A DNA stretch of 64,000 nucleotides from the NCBI GenBank assembly GCA_001465935.1, contig LNKV01000002.1, positions 1,736,001 through 1,800,000 on the forward strand, given 5' to 3'. Positions 35,958 through 47,963 of this stretch are shown here, one piece after another. The stretch comes from Clarireedia homoeocarpa. Lineage: Eukaryota > Ascomycota > Leotiomycetes > Helotiales > Rutstroemiaceae. The position numbers and the translations under genes were made by a program. Each line of letters starts with the position of its first letter. Position 1 is the first letter of the stretch. The notes beneath the pieces are model-generated. The model was not told the DNA's origin. It saw nothing but the letters and a program-made list of their open reading frames with translations, and ran no database searches.

Positions 35958-37165
35958 TCAGACCATCTTACCTCGTGCACCCTCAACCATAACGGGTGCC
36001 GCTTCCACCTCATTCGAATTGCCCCCCGCTGCTCTATTTCTCTCCTCACTTTCCCAAAATCTCCTATGCATATTCCTCCCCTTAAATGCCCCCACCAAAT
36101 CAAATGGATCCAATACCGTATAAAGCCAGTACCTTTCATCCTCATACCCTGTCCCCTCGATCTCTGTGATTCCATCTGTACCCAAATAGATCTTATTATT
36201 CCTTGGCAGATGCCTCATTGGATGTCTTGCATTCAGCAACCCAGTATTACACAGCATAAGACTGGCCTCGAAGATCCAAAAGAACCATTCGTATCTGATG
36301 ATCGGGCTAATATCCGAGACTCTCAAGGAAGGAGAAGCATGAATGCTGGCAGTGCTGAAATATTCGACAGTGCGGTAGATTGTTCGAGTTCCGATGAGGG
36401 CAGAGGAGATGTACAGTGTGGTGAGAACGGAGTGGAGATTTGATGGGAGGAGATTGTTCTTGAAGCATTTGCGGTGGAAAGTGGCAGCAAGAAGAATGAA
36501 ACAGCCAAGAATGGCGAGTTGAAGAACCAGGGCAGCTTTCAGTAGAGACTTGCCTGTTTCTTTTTTGGCGGCGGGGAGAGAGCTGTTGGCTACGCGAGAG
36601 GCTCCGTTGGCATTTAGGGCTTCGACTACGGCAGAGAGGGCACCAAATGTGGTGAGTACCCGACCTGGATGAATTGGAGAGTGGTAGGGGACGTAATAGA
36701 GAATGCGCGACAAGATGAAATAGTTGACTAGTTCGTAGATAGGGCTACGTTGATATCAATTAACGATTCTCAGGTTATAGGGCGGACAAGGGAACTCACG
36801 GAGCAGCATAGAGCATGACCAAGCTCGAGATGTAGATGGGAAGATTATCATAATTGAATGCCCCGATTTCTCGAAGTATGAATCCAGAGCAATAGATACA
36901 TGCAGCCCAGGGCAGGAAGCCCGTTACCTTCCAGCATTTGTATCGACTCGACCCAGGTTAGCTGGCATGCTTTGCGACCAAAACTGGCAACTTACTAGCA
37001 TTGGTAACCATGCACCACCATAGATATCGCAACCAAGACGGCGAACACCACCGGTGCTCCTTTGTTAGGGGCATAGAAATAGTAGCTACCTGGAACTGGA
37101 ATTTTTTAGCATGAAAGCCTATTTTAATCGAACATGATGAACATACCAGGTCGTCCGTCCTCCAT
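35958..37165 (-). CDS. RTA1-like multi-pass membrane protein
   Basis: Four exons (37165-37147, 37095-36996, 36946-36800, 36744-35958) with introns of 51, 49 and 55 nt give 350 aa. The first exon is only 19 nt (M-E-D-G-R-P). The splice model restores the family pattern: Y-Y-F-Y-A-P near the N-terminus, H-G-Y-Q-C, R-Y-K-C-W-K, then P-P-I-Y-E-L-V-N-Y-F-I-L and Y-V-P-Y-H-S-P-I-H-P-G-R. About seven hydrophobic segments are visible, with a charged C-terminal tail rich in Glu, Arg and Asn. RTA1 relatives in yeast (Rta1, Rsb1) are linked to 7-aminocholesterol resistance and to export of sphingoid bases at the plasma membrane; the substrate here is unknown. Intron phases all agree, so the model is firm. 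Confidence 0.92.
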
Positions 37166-37732
37166 ATTAATAACCTAGGATGACTTCCTTGAGGGAAAAC
37201 GTGTGCTATTTTACTTCCAACCTCGCGAAATATAACTCTGGGTCAGCCTTTCCAACCTTGAGAAGATTGCATATTGGTTCCTTCATTTCATGCGACAAGT
37301 ATGGCGATATAAACAACAATCCCCTCTATCACGGAAGAGATCTTCTTTTGACACTGAACCGAACTTGATTCACTGGAAATACGCCTGCCTAGCAATGCCT
37401 CAGAAAAGTCAAGGTGAGGAGGCTGAGTCCAAGAGCCACTCCACATGTAGAAAAATGACAAAAAGTGAGGTAATTTTATGATTTGACAACGATCGTTTGG
37501 ATACAGTAAGACGGTCGGTAGTGGTCCCATGAAAATCTATGGGGTCACGTGGGGGTACAATGTAGGCCAAAGCATACCTCATTAGAAGATTATTCCGAAG
37601 CCTTCTAGCCAAACAGCCGACAATTTCCCATTAGTTATAACCAAATATACAGCCCTTTTATCAATAAAAATAAAATCATCCCTTGCTTGTCAGAAGCAAG
37701 GAATATTCCTGCCACATCCAGTCTCTTCTTCT
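37166..37732. other. spacer
   Basis: No gene seen. It holds the promoter of the RTA1-like gene and the 3' end of the apple-like gene. Confidence 0.4.
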
Positions 37733-38650
37733 TTACACTGATACAATAAGTGCACTATCGCAAGTTTTCCCATCCGAAACGCTGGCAGTTGGAGCACCTT
37801 TCCCATTCTTTAGAAAACATCTCTCATTCTTACTAAAATCAGTCGGATTATATATGTCGTAGGAGACGCCGATACATGTGGCATTATCTGTATGAGCGGT
37901 ATTATAGGCAGTGCAGGAATCCATGCAAGCTTCGAATGAAGGTTCGAAGGCATTCTGGATGTCAGCCCCAACAAAATCAAGGCCGCAGATTCTAATATAT
38001 GTATAGGCTCCGGATGTGTATGTGGTGCCGTTATTGGCAGGGCAACCTGCCATATCAACTGTCGCGGTTGTAGTCGATGTCGCTGTCGCTGCTGAAGCTA
38101 GAGAAATGGTGGCTGTCATCGTTGTGGTGGCAGTGACAGTACGGGTGATCGTGGAACTCGAGGAATCTTCTGAGCCGTTGTGTAATAGGCCAAGTCTAGT
38201 TAAAGAATGGGTATAAGTTGGGTGAGTTCACAAGCTGCCATGACTTGTGATCGGGCAAGGTCACACTCACCTATGTTTATTTGCCTGTCTGATCTTATAG
38301 CCCACCAGGCCAGCAACAAGCCAAGACAACATGAGACCTAGTGGTACACACCAGAGAAGGATTCTTCGTTGAACTCGACACTTTCTCCATCCTTTTGGAT
38401 CTACTGGAAGATCGGAAGGCCGAGTTTTCGCATAATTGGTGTAGCTTGAGACTACGTTTTCATCGTGGCTCCCTCTCCTCTCTTGAAAGCCCGTCAAGCC
38501 GAAGCTGTTCACTGGAGTCGGTCCATCGGTTGGATATGATGAGAAAGCCGAGTATGAGGTCAACTGCTGTTCAGAGACAGGCTCCAACCCTTCCTGAACA
38601 TAATGGAGTCCTTCACCAGCAGCGGAACCGACATTAGAGCTTGCTGCCAT
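37733..38650 (-). CDS. single-pass membrane protein with apple/PAN-like Cys domain (copy 1)
   Basis: Two exons, 38650-38271 and 38195-37733, with a 75-nt phase-2 intron, give 280 aa. The N-terminal 100 residues are hydrophilic and likely cytoplasmic. A membrane segment follows (L-L-W-C-V-P-L-G-L-M-L-S-W-L-V-A-G-L-V-G), flanked by basic residues on its N side. After it comes a Ser/Thr-rich stalk and a Cys domain, C-P-x-N-N-G-T-x-Y, ending with C-F-L-K-N-G and C-D-S-A. This layout is a type II membrane protein with an extracellular ligand-binding-like domain, reminiscent of fungal apple/PAN domains. A relative with the same plan lies at 42178-43121. The role is unknown; wall or surface sensing is only a guess. 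Confidence 0.8.
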
Positions 38651-39878
38651 GCTACACTACTTGCTTAAGATTGTTGATGATCAACAACTCACTGGCAAAG
38701 CTAATGAGGAACATTAAGAAGGAGATACTATTGCCACTGCTTGCAATTATACGAAATTGATGTCGTACGAGCCCTCAAGTGCATTCAGCCCACACTTTTC
38801 CGAATGCACTAGTTCTAAGGCGTCTGCACTTCTCAAAAACTATTCGGTAGAGAGCACCAGCATTTACCCTGCTGAGGGATTCTAATGCGTGACAAAATTA
38901 GGCTAGGCCTCAGCAATGTTACCCTCACAGACTGCGCCGTGAATCGGGTTCGCAACTTGGTACTTGCAAACTAACCAGAGTTTCGCACATAAAAGCGCTG
39001 GTAATCGTAACACCCAGTTAAAACTGTATCTTGCTAGCACTTGCACGTTTTCCCGTGACCTACAACGCCTCGCAATGGGATAAAAAAGCTTTCCATCGTC
39101 AAGTGTCGCCGGATGATGAAACGAATCGCGACAGCAAAAGTAACCCCCTACATTTTTCTTTTTTCTTGGGTTGCAATGTGGTAAGTAATTGATTAAGGAG
39201 TGGGCAAGTTACCAATAGATGAAGAAGACCTGCTGGGATAAGGTAAGGACGGGATAAGGTAAGGACGGGATAATCGGGAGCATTTATTTTCCAGATCCTG
39301 CTGAAATATCGTACTTGTATTAACTTACCTACACATAAACATCGGAAATTTAGACTCAAACAGCACACCATCAGCAGCCACCCCCAATTGTTCGGATCTA
39401 TGTTTGGGGGAAGAAACGCAGGCCCTGAAACTCCCCCGGGGCCATCCGCTGTAACGCAAAACCAGAAACTCTGGTGAAGGATTCTGCCGACGAATTGTCC
39501 AGCCCAGCCAGTCAGTAGAGTTAAGACAATATATACTCTACCACTATTAGTAACAAGCATAGCACCAGGGCAAAATAGAACAGTTATTTACGAGACTCAT
39601 CAAATAGGGAGTATGCGTCTTGGAGAGATACCCCTTGCGGAATATTGCCATACTTCTATTTCTAGCTACCCGCGCAGCTGACTGCTTTCGAAATTCAAAA
39701 GAGGATGTGAGTGGCGACAGCATCTGGTTTCTAAAACAGCGCGAAGATGCTTCATCGTATCCTAACCAAAATATCCCCAGAAGAACGTTGAGTCACCATA
39801 TTGTATCTGTTGGTGACTCTGGGTGAGTGATGAAGCAGGGCTCACCCTCTTAAATACAACGGGATGGAATTGGCAGCT
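38651..39878. other. intergenic stretch with 16-bp tandem repeat
   Basis: A GGGATAAGGTAAGGAC unit occurs twice in tandem plus a partial third (39235-39273). A 153-codon minus frame at 39099-39560 is hydrophobic but has no domain and no clear splice signals, so it is not called. Confidence 0.45.
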
Positions 39879-40740
39879 TCAGTTCTCTTTACTCCATTTT
39901 TGAATCTCGTGAACTGCGTCTTCAACTCCCTTTACGATGACTGTTGGGCCACCATTTGCCAACTCCCCTAGTCTGTCCGTCCACCCTCCGTTGCCATGAT
40001 GACCACCGGCTCTATCAACCCACGCCGCTTGTAATCCAGCAGCTCTAGCACCCACGATATCAAATGGGTTCCCACTGACAAGCCAAATGGTAGCCATGTC
40101 ATCCTTTCTCGTGCTCTTCCCAACTTTCTTTGCCAGGTGCTGATAAACCAACGGGGCGGGCTTGTATGCTTTGATATCTTCTACAGTCACCAGTCCCTTG
40201 AAAACGGAAGCATATTTGGAAAGGGATGGTGATTTATTCACGGATGATCCTACCATGGCGTCTGTTCCGTTGGAGAAGATATACGCATCGATGGAAGGGT
40301 CGGAGGCAATCTCCTTGAGCCCTGTTTCGACATCTGGGAATGTTCCAAGATTGTTGTATGCTCTCATCAGACTCTCCGTATCAGCATCTGAGAGTGATAG
40401 ACCGTGCTCTGCTAGAGCATGGTTCAAGGAAGAGTTCGTAACATCGGAGAAGGGCTTGTACAGTGCTGAAGGACTCCATTAGTTACGTAGAAAAACACCC
40501 GACTCTGGAGAACTCACACATGCTATTCATCCGAAATGTGTATTCCAGTTGCTGAGTTACACATGAGCTTCCTGGTAGAAGGATCTTTCAATGAAAGCCA
40601 CCTACATATCTCCTCCATAGTGCTGCGACTGACTGAGCTTTCTCCTCTCCAAAATGTCGCGCCAATTCTTTGGCAATGCTTTCTGTGGAAAGAAGAGTGC
40701 CGTAGAGATCGAATGCAATGACTATCTTATCATTTGACAT
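39879..40740 (-). CDS. HAD-superfamily hydrolase, haloacid dehalogenase type II
   Basis: Three exons (40740-40606, 40551-40518, 40465-39879) with introns of 54 and 52 nt give 251 aa. The small 34-nt middle exon restores the family sequence R-R-Y-Q-L-E-Y-T-F-R. Motif I is F-D-L-Y-G-T-L with the nucleophile Asp11. Motif II is I-F-S-N-G-T, the conserved Lys is in Y-K-P-A-P-L-V-Y, and the acidic site is S-G-N-P-F-D. Known family members remove halogen from short 2-haloacids by an Asp-ester mechanism, but fungal homologues often have unknown natural substrates. No signal peptide is seen, so it should be cytosolic. It is divergently arranged with the HNH gene across about 300 bp. Confidence 0.92.
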
Positions 40741-41038
40741 ACTGAGGGTAGTAGCTTTTCTGTTAAGTTAATTGATTTACAAGAGCATTATTTCGTCTTC
40801 CTATAAATTACACAAGAAGCAATCAAGTAATACTATTACACCATGACGTCTTGACATTACTACTGGATAGGTGTGAGGGGCAGGTGTGGGGTCTTTATAG
40901 CGCTGCACGAGCGCCTAGTGCCTAGATTACGACATTGCTGTGAGCTACCACAACCATATTTGAAATGAATGGGCGGGCAACTTTTCCATCTCGGATTCCC
41001 CACAGCTGTTGGTTTCGACAACAACTTTTTCTACACTC

Positions 41039-41865
41039 ATGATCAGCGATGAAGAAAGCTCTAATTTCCATGTCTTCCGAGACTGCATCTCAGCCCCATT
41101 GATCGAAAAATCTACAAGTAATACAGCCAAGCCTAAGCGCAAAGCCAATGGCCGGCGCAAAACAGCCATCAAACCAGTCTCTCAACCCGCAGACGATATC
41201 AACGATGCGGCAGAGCTTGCAGATTTCATAGAGGCAAGCTTCGGCGCAACTTTTGCTATTTCATTATCGCTATGAATCTCGACTAATGGCTACAGTATAT
41301 CGCCGCTGAGGTTTTCACCAGTCTTCCGCCTGAGCTTCGCACGCTGTCATATACGACCTACATCAATTCCCGCGACCTCCCAACGAGATATCCTATTCCA
41401 CTCGAATTTGAAACCTCAAGCGCGATTCTGAACGCGATAGATCCAAGCATCAGCGACTCTCTTTCCACATACGATCTTCTTCCTAGCAACAAAACCGTCA
41501 CTGAATTCCTTCACCCGATTCTATCGGCGTATGTATCCCATTTTACCTCTGCACCGCCCGAGCCATCAAGTCTCCGCCAGACTGTGACCGAATGTGAGCT
41601 CTGCGGACGTTCATGGATTCCGCTCACATATCATCATTTAATACCGAAATTCGTACATGCAAAAGTGCTGAAGAGGGGCTGGCATACGGAAGATCAGTTA
41701 AACAATGTGGCGTGGTTGTGTCGAGCTTGTCATAGTTTTGTGCATAGGGTGGCCACACATGAAGAGTTGGCGAGAGATTATTATACTGTGGAATTACTAG
41801 AAGAGAGAGAGGACGTAAGGGCGTTCGCGGAATGGGTTGGGAAGGTTAGATGGAAAGCGAGGTAA
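41039..41865 (+). CDS. HNH-type zinc-binding nuclease-like protein
   Basis: Two exons, 41039-41233 and 41296-41865, give 254 aa. The 62-nt intron begins GAG|GCAAGC and ends CTACAG, a GC-AG intron, with CTAAT as a likely branch site. Without it the frame stops early and the second exon has no start. The N-terminal 60 residues are basic (K-P-K-R-K-A-N-G-R-R-K), perhaps nuclear. The C-terminal HNH region has C-E-L-C-G, T-Y-H-H-L-I-P-K, then L-N-N-V-A-W-L-C-R-A-C-H-S-F-V-H, giving two CxxC zinc ligand pairs and the paired His. HNH proteins usually cut DNA, but fungal stand-alone members of this kind have no assigned role that I know. It shares a promoter region with the HAD gene. Confidence 0.82.
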
Positions 41866-42177
41866 TTTCAGGAAGTGGCTCTCTACTGTGAAGATAATAG
41901 GTTAGAGAGAGTGTTCAAGCCAATGAACCGTCCAAATCTTACATTTTCTATGATCATTTAGGATATTTGTTTGACAACAATAACCAGCTACAGCATCATG
42001 CCTGAAATCTGCTTGTTGTTTTTGCAATCGAGAGACGGGTGAGAGATATTTTTGAAATGAATGGACGAATAGAGCATCACGCTTCTTCGCGGCCAAATAA
42101 CCTCAGGTGGCACTGGTGCTTAGGATCGATCGATTATCGATTACTATCGAGTTGGGTGATTTCCTGATTGGTTTCCA

Positions 42178-43121
42178 TCAACTAATCAAAACTGCGCTCT
42201 GGCAAATCAAGCCATTATCCACGGTTTTCGTCATGCCCTCACTACCTTTCAAGAAACACAGCTGGTTAAGTGTCGAGTTTTGTGGATCATATTGTGTCCA
42301 TGTTATGGACTTGCATTCTGCTAACAAGAATCAGTACTTCACACTTAGGAAACTGTGGAGACTACACATACCCTTCGATTTGTTTGTGGCATTCGCGTTG
42401 TGCTCCGCACAGAAGTCTATGCAGCTCGCCAGGCCTGGTGAATACATAGATGCCAAGCCATTTCCTTGAACCTGGATGTCTGTGGCGCACAATATCAGGA
42501 ATGTATAGAGTGGAGAGACAAGTGAAGTGTACTCGGTGCCATTTATCTGAGGACAGGTCGTTGGCAGTGTAGTCACTGTTGGGTACGGCGATGAGGCTTC
42601 TGATGTAGTACTGTTTCCCCAGTCGGTGTCTTTTCACCCAGCGCCGGGAGGGCAAACGAATGGTCTGCAATAGCTTACCTGTTATTCTTCCGTTTCAGAC
42701 TATACATTCCAACTATTCCCCATACTAGTCCACCAATTGCCATCACGGTCAGCAAGATCCCGACCACAGTCCAGAAAATCCAGGATTGAAGGCCAAGTAT
42801 TGTTTTCTCCTCTGCCTCTTTCTTCACGCATCGAACTAGTCTATGCGATGAACGACATAAGCGACCCCCCTTCAGGCTTGTGGTAAGGACTTCCGGTAGT
42901 AGATCCTTCTGAGACGATGCCACTGGTATTGGTAAAGGTGGAAACTTCGGTGAACTTGGGATTTTTTCTGCCGGCTCGCTGACCATAGGAGATAACAGCG
43001 CACCAAGTGGCCGAGGCAGAGATAAAGCCTCAATGGGTGATGTACCAATTTGGCGCTCTACCACTTCGGGCGCTTCAGATTGGAGAGCAGGTGATCTTGA
43101 ACTTCGAGACAACATTGTCAT
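42178..43121 (-). CDS. single-pass membrane protein with apple/PAN-like Cys domain (copy 2)
   Basis: Three exons (43121-42679, 42610-42372, 42317-42178) with introns of 68 and 54 nt give 273 aa. The layout matches the gene at 37733-38650: a hydrophilic N-terminus of about 115 residues, a membrane segment (S-W-I-F-W-T-V-V-G-I-L-L-T-V-M-A-I-G-G-L), then C-P-Q-I-N-G-T-E-Y, C-I-D-F-C-A-E-H-N and C-F-L-K-G-S. The first intron has the same phase (2) and the same position just after the membrane segment. Identity is low outside the Cys pattern, so the duplication is old. A basic frame ending at a GTGAGT (43283-43181) could be an upstream exon but does not join in phase. Confidence 0.75.
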
Positions 43122-44280
43122 ATTGAGTTCCCATGAGTTGAAAGAAGGAAGATAGGATGTGTTGGCTTATACATAAACTCACCTGTCGAATTCTATGGCG
43201 TTTGGAAGTCTTGAGCGACGAAATAGGTATGCATGATTTCACACGATTGGGGGACTTTTTTCTCTGGGCGGACCTCTGAGGCATTTGTGGCGCAGAGGTC
43301 AACAAGCTTGTATCAGCGACTTCGGGTTCTCATGATTTCAAACATGAAAGAAACAATCTTGGCTAGATTTTCACAGATGTGTAGGAGCCTGGATCTTGCA
43401 GTAGTTGGTGATCCAAGGGGGATTCGTCTAGGGTTCTGCGCGTTTTAGATTCGAGGCGGTGCAACGGAATATTTTATCAACAGAATATTTTATCAACTAT
43501 GATCGAGGTAAATCCATCCGAAGCGTAGATCTGGTGAACGATTCGATCATCAATCCTGACAGATAGTGGAGGGAGGAAAAGAGAAAGCCTACAGATGAGG
43601 CGGTGTCGAGATAAGGTTACACGGTGATGGTGGCGCCTTCCCGCGTGTCATCCATCCCGTTCCGTCTTGTATCAAATCTTGTCATGCAACTCAATACCGC
43701 GATAGGGTTTAGAATATCATTCCGGTGTTTTGGATATGGTCTTCGTGTGTAGGCAAGCCTGCTGGCCAGACTACGATTTTGTATGACGCATCTATGCGCT
43801 GTTTCCATCCAACTAAAATATACACTTTAAAGATCTTCATTGCGTTAACTTTACATACATGTTCTGGATATCTGAAGTTCGCTTGAATAATTAGATATTC
43901 AACTCGGTGTCATAAGAAGCAAATCAATCTATAGAAGAGAATTTGAAACTGGCCGGCGAATTGGTGTATCTACTGGTGATGTAGATGCATAATATGACAC
44001 TGCATGTTGTAAGTATTAATCTTCAAGGAAGTTGGGTTCTCGCTGGAGAACTACACGATTGCCATCCTTCATGTAATTACGTTAATCTCGCAGTGATTAT
44101 ATTTCGTCCTAACAGATGATGCAGACGCATTTGTGCGATTTGGAAACGACAAAGAGCGAGTCTTGAAAGTTGTTGTAATTGAGAGGAGAGCTATAAAATT
44201 GACGCTCGTGTCTCTTGCGCCATTAATTACGTGGCAGTCATTGATGAACATCCACAATCGCCTGTATGTCCCAATAAATA
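43122..44280. other. intergenic stretch
   Basis: No firmly supported gene. It includes the short basic frame M-P-Q-R-S-A-Q-R-K-K (from 43283) followed by a good donor, which may be a small gene start or chance. Confidence 0.4.
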
Positions 44281-45045
44281 TCAAGTCGTGCCGCGTTTCA
44301 AAATGTTATCCATGATATCACTGAGCACTTCATCGCGACGTTGAACGATCGCCCGCCGCGGCAGAGCCTCTCTTCTCCTTGAAGTAGCCAGGGATTCCCG
44401 CGCAGCATTCACGTCATCCATCGTTATATCCCTTACCCGACTCTCCTTCATGCAAGTTATACCCGAACAGCCGGTGATAAGAAGCGGACCTCTCCAAGCC
44501 TCCTCCTGCCTACCCTCCGTAAATGCCGTCAGGCCCAAGTTCACCGGGTAGTTGTGAGTCTCGGTACTCCTGAGAGCGTACATCATCACAGGACTTCCAC
44601 CTTCCACACCGATTTCGCATCGTTCGACAGTCGGACGGGTAGACGGTGGAGGTATGCCGGCAATAAAGGGAACTTCGAGGAGATATCTGGGGTAGATGCG
44701 GTCGATCGGGCCACATGTATGGCATGTTTCGCAGACAATACATTCATTGCAGCTGGGCGTGCACCTTACCGGAACAACACGATGGAAATGCATCCAGAAC
44801 AATGACCACCTATTTCTGGTTGGAATCACTAATGCAAGTGTGTAGGACGGACTGGGTCGTGGCCTGAAGAATTGGAAGCATTGTATGCAGTTTCGCATGT
44901 GCAGTGACATACATGTTGTCGAGCAGAATGCTTTGTCTGGATCGCATGCGCACCGGACTACCTGGGTCAAGTCTTGAGGGTAGGACGTGCAGTTGCAGCA
45001 TGGAATTATCGCTGGTGGCATAGTTGACAGAGATGTATTCAGCAT
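44281..45045 (-). CDS. cysteine-rich hypothetical protein
   Basis: A single open frame of 254 aa. The first ATG at 45045 is used; a second at 45021 is also possible. The N-terminal half is rich in Cys and His: P-C-C-N-C, V-V-R-C-A-C-D, F-C-S-T-T-C and later C-N-E-C-I-V-C-E-T-C-H-T-C-G, spaced as in zinc-binding modules. The C-terminal half is charged (R-R-R-E-A-L-P-R-R) and likely helical. No signal peptide is clear. I do not recognise the family. The density of paired Cys and the uninterrupted frame argue for a real gene. Confidence 0.6.
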   Translation of the reverse strand: MLNTSLSTMPPAIIPCCNCTSYPQDLTQVVRCACDPDKAFCSTTCMSLHMRNCIQCFQFFRPRPSPSYTLALVIPTRNRWSLFWMHFHRVVPVRCTPSCNECIVCETCHTCGPIDRIYPRYLLEVPFIAGIPPPSTRPTVERCEIGVEGGSPVMMYALRSTETHNYPVNLGLTAFTEGRQEEAWRGPLLITGCSGITCMKESRVRDITMDDVNAARESLATSRRREALPRRAIVQRRDEVLSDIMDNILKRGTT

Positions 45046-45809
45046 CTAAAGAATATTCTCGCCGTGGGGACAATATTTGGAGGGTGCTCATTTGTGAAGA
45101 TTTGGGCAACCATTTCATTTATACCTATTCCCCAGTGGTAATTTAACGGTTGTTGCGAAAGTGAATTGAATGCAATACAAAGAAGAAAGACCTTCACGAT
45201 ACCTCGAGAACAGCAAAGTGAATGAAATGCCAAGTTCTCTGGTTTCACAACCAAATTGTATGGAAGGGCAATACTCCAACATGCCAATTTTTCGTCCTCG
45301 CATCATTCCATCGAATACGAAGTACCTCACTTGCATCTGGCCATTCGCATTGGTGCATCCATCCTTGGGGCGCAATTTGTTGCAGATATCTCGGGCAATT
45401 TTGGAGGAGCTCGGAGTATTTGACGCCCTTTTTGTGGCAGAAAATTCGTGCCTTGATATCACGTGATCACGCTTGAACGTTTGCATTTAAATGTGCTAAA
45501 GTCTTCGATTGCTGTTCTGAGAACAACACTTGCACATTTCATCTTTCATCGCACGACCCATCCACGAGCCATTCTTAATCCGGAAATATTCAACCTCGGA
45601 GCTCGAAAAATACTACGCTGGGGTACAAGACTCCCGTGAACTGCATCTGCCATTGTCGCAGGTGTGGTAACTGGTAAAAAGGGTGCGTCGTTTGACTGCG
45701 AGATGCCCCGCTATTTTCCAGTATGGAGGACGTTTCTGATAACCGCAAATAGTTACCGTGAAATAATTTCGCATCGCTTGACTCCTGTACCGCCGTGAAG
45801 CCGTTCAAG
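45046..45809. other. divergent intergenic region
   Basis: Shared upstream space of the Cys-rich gene and the Spt10-like gene. The open frames here are overlapping shadows. Confidence 0.4.
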
Positions 45810-47963
45810 ATGCCTGCCATGCTCGACGACCCCAGCGCGCCTACCATCTACCGCACATCTGGTGCCGCGCCCTTCCCAGACCCCCACGATCCCAACCCCG
45901 CATTGCCCCTCGATGTCTTCCCCCGACAAGTTACCTTACGTGATCGAGTCACAACTGCTACGATAGTACCCTTTTCCTCCCGACACCAAGTCCCTGCCTC
46001 CCTTCTTGCATACTTGTCCGACCAATTTAACAAGGAACTTGATACGGGTGACACTTATCCTATCATGGACACAATGACCCATGAGAAGTTTGCTTCATAT
46101 TGGTTCCAGAACTTTGGGGCAATTATGCTTATTGGCAATATTGAGTCCGCAAGTGACGTTGTTGAAGGCAGAAATTGGGCGACGGAATGTTTAGGTAGTT
46201 ACTATATCAAGCCAAACTACCCAGGACGCAGCTCCCATATCTGCAACGCTGGTTTCCTCGTTACAGATGCCGCTCGAAACAAAGGCGCCGGCCGTTTAAT
46301 GGGAGAGAGCTATCTTGAATGGGCACCACGGCTTGGCTACACATATTCCGTTTTTAATCTTGGTGAGCATGCCCTTGCGGACCTTTCCTTGCGGACCTTC
46401 CCTTGCATCGAACATTTTTCCTGGTTCCTGTTTACTCAACCAAATTTCATTGCTTTGCCGAAATATTGTTAGAGGGGGTTACTGATATTGCTACTATGTC
46501 AAGTTTACGAAACCAACGTAGCCTCATGCCGTATTTGGGATGCTTTGGGCTTTAAGCGAATTGGGCGTGTAAAGGGTGCAGGCAACCTCAAGAGTTATCC
46601 CGGAAAATTTATCGATGCTATAATATATGGACGGGATCTTGGGCCAGAGGGCTCCGACTTCGTGAGTGAAGAACGCTTCGATAAAATCAAATTCTATTTA
46701 AAATACAAAGAATATCCCTCGGGTGCTGATCGGGCCGAAAAAAGCAGACTTCGTAGCGCAGCGACTCATTACAAACTCCTACCGGACGAAGACAAACTTA
46801 TGTTGAAAGGCAAAGAAGTCATCAGCGATCCCCACAAACAATATGAAATCGCGAGGGGAATCCATGTGATGCAACATGGAGGAATCAACAAGACTACTGC
46901 GATGATTGCCGAAAAATATCATTGGGTTAGGATAAAAGAGACAGTTAGCATTGTGATTAAAAATTGTATCGAATGCAAAGAATTGGGAAAGACACCAGCT
47001 GTTAGGGCTGCAGATGCTACTCAAATTCAGCAACATCCTCAACAAAGCTTTCCTGGTCCCATTGTCCAACCAAGGAATTCTAGTGTGAGTCCAAGTGCCG
47101 CTGGACGAATCTTGTCAATGCCTACACAACATCAAAATCATCAACACGACCAATCCCAGCATCCGTCCCACCAGCAACAAACTCCATTGCAGCATAGTTA
47201 CCATCAACAGCAGCCATCACATTCCCAAAACCAGCTGCAACATGATTTCCACCACCAGCTTCATCATCACCATCATCCTCACCACAGCACATCCGTCTCC
47301 CCACAAGTTCTGAACAGAAGATTGCCTTCCCCGTCTTCCACTCCCACATCCGTTCCTGTACCCGTGCACATCCCTGTCCCTATATCTAGTTATCATCAAC
47401 AACAACCTCAGCACCACTCTCACTCTCATTCCCACATACAACATCACAGCCACACGCCATCACACACCCAAACGCAAAGGGCACACGAAGATGAGGTCAT
47501 AGGGGATGTAGAACACGACTACCTTCCACTAGACCCGCAGATCATGGACTATAAATATACATCGAGTGGAAACAGTAACCAGGAATCGGGGTTCGACGGG
47601 GGCAGTTTTCAAGAGATGCTGGGAGATGGCGTAGGCTTTAGGGTAGGGGTGGGAACAAGAGATACAGATGCAGTTGATGGGGAAGGAATAAGTGTGGGAG
47701 TGGGAGTGGGAGTGGGGAATGACGATGAGAATGCGGATTTGGATAGTATGCTTATTGATCAAGACGATGAGGACGAAGAGGAGGAACAAACAGGGGGAAA
47801 TGACCAGAGTGACCATTTGGAAGGGGATGTAAGTGGAAAGATCATCACGATGGCTACAGCAAAGGCTGCCCATGAGCTGATCGCCATGGTGGCGGTAGAG
47901 GTAGGGACAGGATTGAAGAGAGATGGATTGGGTGAAGAGGTGGAGGACACGCCGCATCTCTAG
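45810..47963 (+). CDS. Spt10-like GNAT acetyltransferase with integrase-type H2C2 zinc finger
   Basis: Two exons, 45810-46362 and 46504-47963, are joined across a 141-nt phase-1 intron and give about 670 aa. The ATG at 45810 (M-P-A-M-L-D-D-P) is the first in frame. The GNAT fold spans roughly residues 30-230, with V-T-D-A-A-R-N-K-G-A-G as the acetyl-CoA loop and E-T-N-V-A-S-C-R-I-W-D-A-L-G-F closing the fold. Near residues 305-342 is H-x3-H-x29-C-x2-C, like retroviral integrase zinc domains. In yeast Spt10 such a domain binds histone gene promoter elements. The C-terminal half has His/Gln-rich stretches, a G-V-G-V-G repeat and an acidic run (D-D-E-D-E-E-E-E). A nuclear role in histone gene control is inferred from the yeast protein. 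Confidence 0.85.

Noticed and set aside
39099..39560. 153-codon hydrophobic minus frame
   Set aside because: No domain, no coherent membrane topology, and it covers a 16-bp tandem repeat; probably chance.
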